A stretch of 64,000 bases of DNA from Argyresthia goedartella (taxonomy: Eukaryota; Arthropoda; Insecta; Lepidoptera; Argyresthiidae). Below, piece by piece: positions 60,858-64,000 of this stretch (within the stretch, counting starts at the first letter, position 1; every line of letters starts with the position of its first letter). A program made the position numbers and the translations under genes. The stretch covers positions 32,859,674 through 32,923,673 of the forward strand of contig OX463808.1 in assembly GCA_949825045.1 (NCBI GenBank), given 5' to 3'. Below the pieces are notes generated by a model. That model was given only the letters and a program-made list of their open reading frames with translations, searched no databases and had not been told where the DNA came from.

Positions 60858-62166
60858 CACAGTCAGGTCATAAGTTCTGTCACACAATAAAAACTTTTGA
60901 ATTTAGAACGCTGGCCACAAAAAAGTTTATTGAATTCGAATTTCGAATTTTTCATGAAAATAAAAATGTGTACTTTTTAGAATTTTCCTCATTTTTAAAT
61001 ATGGAGTGGACACTTAAAGAAGACCGTGTCGCAGTTATTGCGTTGCATCGTTGCGGTTACGCGCCAATTCAGATTTTCGACTTACTGAAAAATTTGAATA
61101 TAACCAAAAGATTCGTTTATCGTACCATAAAACGATACAATGAAGACTCTAGTGTAGATGACAGGTCAAGAAGTGGTCGCCCTCGCTCTGTTAGGACTCC
61201 AGCAGTGATAAAAGCTGTGAAGGCGCGAATTCAAAGAAATCCCATACGTAAGCAGAAACTGTTGGCCCTTCAGATGGGGTTAAGCAGGACCACGGTGAAA
61301 AGGGTGTTAAATGAAGACTTAGGGCTTAGGGCATATCGAAGAAAAACAGGACATCGTTTGGACGCTCGTTTAATGGACCTGAGACTGAAGAGATGCCGCG
61401 CTTTGTTGAAGCGGTACGCGGGAAAAAAGCATCGGGAAATTCTTTTTTCGGATGAAAACATTTTCACCGTGGAAGAGAGCTACAACAAACAAAATGATAA
61501 GGTGTAAGCACACAACAGTGAAGAAGCGAGCAACCGTATTCCGCGTGTCCAACGAGGTCATTTTCCATCCTCGCTCATGGTTTGGTTGGGAGTCTCTTAT
61601 TGGGGTTTAACTGAGGTACATTTTTGTGAGAAAGGCGTAAAAACGAATGCAGTTGTGTATCAAAATACAGTCCTCAAGAACCTTGTGGAACCTGTTTCTC
61701 ATACCATGTTTAATAACAGGCACTGGGTATTCCAACAAGATTCTGCGCCAGCTCATAGAGCGAAAAGCACACAAGACTGGCTGGCGGCGCGTGAAATCGA
61801 CTTCATCCGGCACGAAGACTGGCCCTCCTCCAGTCCAGATTTGAGTCCGTTAGATTACAAGATATGGCAACACTTGGAGGAAAAGGCCTGCTCAAAGCCT
61901 CATCCTGATTTGGAGTCACTCAAGGCATCCTTGATTAAGGCAGCCGCCGATATTGACATGGACCTCGTTCGTGCTGCGATAGACGACTGGCCGCGCAGAA
62001 TAAAGGCCTGTATTCAAAATCGCGGGGATCATTTTGAATAAACTTTATTACCATTAGAATCTATGTTTTATTAAGGTCATTTTGCTATATAAATGTTGAC
62101 ATAAATAATAAACATGTCTAAATTATTTCATATTGCACATGTGACAGAACTTATGACCTGACTATG
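60858..62166 (+). mobile_element. DD37D (maT-type) mariner, copy 1
   Basis: 1,309 bp between TA dinucleotides (60856-60857 and 62167-62168), with the same TIR as 53613-54921. The two copies differ at only a few positions, so both are recent. Confidence 0.95.
61001..62041 (+). pseudogene. maT transposase, copy 1, one nonsense codon
   Basis: The same 346-codon gene as copy 2, on the plus strand. Here TAA at 61505-61507 replaces the Tyr codon after QNDKV; downstream the frame stays open from the next codons to the natural stop at 62041. SPDLSPLDY and all three catalytic Asp are intact. It is otherwise a full transposase. Confidence 0.95.
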
Positions 62167-62169
62167 TAT

Positions 62170-62400
62170 ATAAAATAAATGTAGCCCATTAATGTCCCCA
62201 CCGAGGGGAACGGGCCTTTACCCGGATACGAGTAAGATTGAGCCATACTCCGCCACGCTGGCTCAGTGCGGGTTGAGAGAGGGGTGTCGGGCTTGTGTGT
62301 GACCAACCCAACTGTCAGAATGTATCAAGCTGCCATATTAAGGTCTCTCACACAGCTTTACGACTAAGGTACAGCCGGATTGTAAGGCCCACTTTTTTTC
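62170..62400. repeat. Lepidoptera-type RTE/SINE-like fragment
   Basis: Contains CTCCGCCACGCTGGCTCAGT followed by GCGGGTTG, a phrase I recognise as common to RTE-related 3' ends in moths. No open frame. Confidence 0.4.
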
Positions 62401-62523
62401 AAATTGAAATAAAATCTTTATTTTACCACCCCAAAGGAAAAAAAGGTTTACAATAATAGAGCTACGATTATTTCAAAACCCGAATAAATGTATAAGTAGA
62501 GCTATAACGATAATAGATTTTCT

Positions 62524-62890
62524 AGGGTTCCGTACCCGAAGGGTTCCAAACGGGACCCTATTACTAAGACTCCGCTGTCCGTCCGTCCGTCTGTCACCAG
62601 GCTGTATTCCACGAACCGTGATAGTTAGACAGTTGAAATTTTAAGAGATGATGTACTTATGTTGCCGCTATAACAACAAATACTAAAAAACATGATAAAA
62701 TAAATATTTAAGGGGGCTCCCATACAACAATTCTTTCAATACCACATACAAACTTATGGATGCACCTGGTTACGTACATGGAGTGTGAAAGTAACCGCAC
62801 CAATAACTTTTTAAACAATATTTTGCTGTGTAAAATCCAAACTATTCACTCCACACCATCGCTTCCATTGAACGGTGGTACGGAACCCTT
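62524..62890. repeat. Dispersed repeat with GGGTTCCGTACC ends
   Basis: Begins AGGGTTCCGTACCCGAAGGG and ends in the inverse GGTACGGAACCCTTCG, with ACTCCGCTGTCCGTCCGTC inside. About 360 bp. The text is widespread in lepidopteran genomes to my knowledge; the class is unsure (MITE-like by its inverted ends). 62891-63272 shows no gene. Confidence 0.55.
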
Positions 62891-63272
62891 CGTGCGCGAT
62901 TTAGACTCGCACTTGACCGGTTTTTTTCTCGTATGATTTTGTTTCACTGATTACGCAAGTATAGCTTTTATATGCGGAAACATCTAAGTGGTTTATTTGT
63001 TACTTTTTCAGGATTTGCCAGTTATATTGTAAACCGTTTATTTCCCGAATAAACTTAACCGGCTTTACTAAACATGGTGTGATATTAAGGCCCATGCCGT
63101 TTATAGGCTGTTTGGCGCAAAAGTAAGCAATAAAGAACTCAAAGATTGTATAAAAATTAACATTGGTCATATTCATGAACTTAAAAACAGCAAGCGGAAA
63201 GTAAAATTATTAATATTTTGTTAGAAAAATACACTTTTCCATTGTGCGGTATTTTGCTTAAAAATATTCTTA

Positions 63273-64000
63273 TGAAATGAAATGAAATGAAATCGTTTAT
63301 TTCAGGTATTAACCCATAGTACATTTGACATAATGGAATAGTTGAAAATAAAATTTTAAATATAAATGTAAAAATAGTAAAGTTAAATTATAAAATCATC
63401 CGTATCTTGGTCCATTGGGCACCGACACATTTACATGTGTCGCAACCCAGTGAGCCAAGAGAGGACAATCTACCCTGTCACTCCACACCATCAGAAGACC
63501 GTTGGTGCTCCCCCTAAGCCTGGCCAATGTAGAGGCTATTCTGGAGCGCAGTATCGCATGAAATCCGTTCACGCGAGCATCCGCAAACATTGCTGATGCG
63601 CTACAGAAACGGGGAAGCCTCAACAGCACCCTGAAGGCGTTATTGTATTGAACTCGAAGAGCGTTGATAGCTTTCTGCGTATATTTAGCCCAAAGGCTGC
63701 AGGTGTAAAAAGTTTGACAGAACGCTCGGAACAAAGTGATTTTTACATCCTGTGTACACCTGGCAAACCTTCGAGCCTGCATATTGCATCTGACTGCCAA
63801 CGCTCTTCGTTCCCTCTCCATATCCATGTCATCAGAGAGGTCTTCCGTGACCCAGTGGCCCAGGTATTTAAACTTATTTACTTGTGTCACTGGTACGCCA
63901 TTTAGAGTGATAGGTGGCACTGAATAGGTTTTATTCCCAGATTTGAACACAAGCAGTTCACTCTTGGTAGTGTTATACCTGAGCCCATGGGCCACAGAAT
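63273..64000 (-). mobile_element. LINE 3' part, running off the window
   Basis: The 3' tail on the minus strand is ATTTC repeats (63293-63273) after TGAAATAAACG. Upstream is a short 3' UTR and the C-terminal half of ORF2. The 5' part is beyond 64000. Confidence 0.8.
63396..63995 (-). CDS. LINE ORF2 C-terminal region, partial
   Basis: A 199-codon open segment without breaks, continuing past the window. GLRYNTTKSELLVFKSGNKT, VNKFKYLGHWVTEDLSDDMD, MERERRALAVRCNMQARRFA and RCTQDVKITLFRAFCQTFYT lie just after the RT catalytic block (KxSELLVFK, FKYLGH). It ends with a short tail and a stop at 63396. As no break is seen, this copy may be recent. The LINE family is one I have seen often in Lepidoptera but cannot name firmly. 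Confidence 0.8.
   Translation of the reverse strand: MAHGLRYNTTKSELLVFKSGNKTYSVPPITLNGVPVTQVNKFKYLGHWVTEDLSDDMDMERERRALAVRCNMQARRFARCTQDVKITLFRAFCQTFYTCSLWAKYTQKAINALRVQYNNAFRVLLRLPRFCSASAMFADARVNGFHAILRSRIASTLARLRGSTNGLLMVWSDRVDCPLLAHWVATHVNVSVPNGPRYG

Overview
This window looks like insect nuclear DNA, most probably from a moth or butterfly. There are no bacterial operons. It carries split exons with GT/AG introns, AT-rich spacers, and a dense load of eukaryotic transposable elements of kinds common in Lepidoptera: DD37D (maT-type) mariners, a full Helitron, CR1/Jockey-group LINEs ending in ATTTC or ATTC tails, copia, Ty3/Gypsy and BEL/Pao. The taxonomic call is inference from these families.

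The only host gene I recognise is a serine carboxypeptidase (S10 family, vitellogenic-carboxypeptidase/CPVL-like) on the minus strand. Exon 1, with a signal peptide and the oxyanion-hole motif, is at 55449-55053. Exons 2, 3 and 4 are at 30058-29922, 29612-29439 (catalytic Ser) and 28326-28159. Splice phases and protein order agree, so intron 1 is about 25 kb and is filled with nested transposons. The last exons (catalytic Asp and His) were not found.

Layout: 1-4571, Ty3/Gypsy element with an open gag-pol and its 3' LTR; 4754-8640, decayed CR1-group LINE (minus); 8645-9140, LINE 3' tail; 9230-10010, deleted DD41D-type transposase; 10611-12001, two Jockey fragments meeting tail to tail; 12002-18251, BEL/Pao element with an env-like gene; 18952-20860, decayed LINE; 20868-25997, two 2.2-kb solo LTRs of one family in opposite orientation, each with its own 4-bp target duplication; 28159-30058, carboxypeptidase exons 4 to 2 with a TIR element in intron 3; 30870-39722, copy 1 of an undescribed repeat (here 'repeat X') split by a copia element, which is itself split by an LOA-like LINE; 39896-45665, a plus-strand LINE split by a DD41D transposon; 45666-47010, LINE fragment; 47259-52470, complete Helitron; 52550-55030, inverted copy 2 of repeat X split by a maT element; 55053-55449, carboxypeptidase exon 1; 56960-60420, tandem array of about 190 bp units split by a LINE; 60858-62166, second maT copy; 62170-64000, dispersed repeats and a LINE 3' end.

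The strongest results are structural: insertion events whose boundaries, target duplications and sometimes empty sites can be read directly. These are the LINE in copia (14-bp TSD), copia in repeat X (5-bp TSD, empty-site paralogue, unusual TAT...ATA LTR ends), DD41D in a LINE (the reading frame resumes across the insertion), maT in repeat X, and the two solo LTRs that mimic a giant palindrome.
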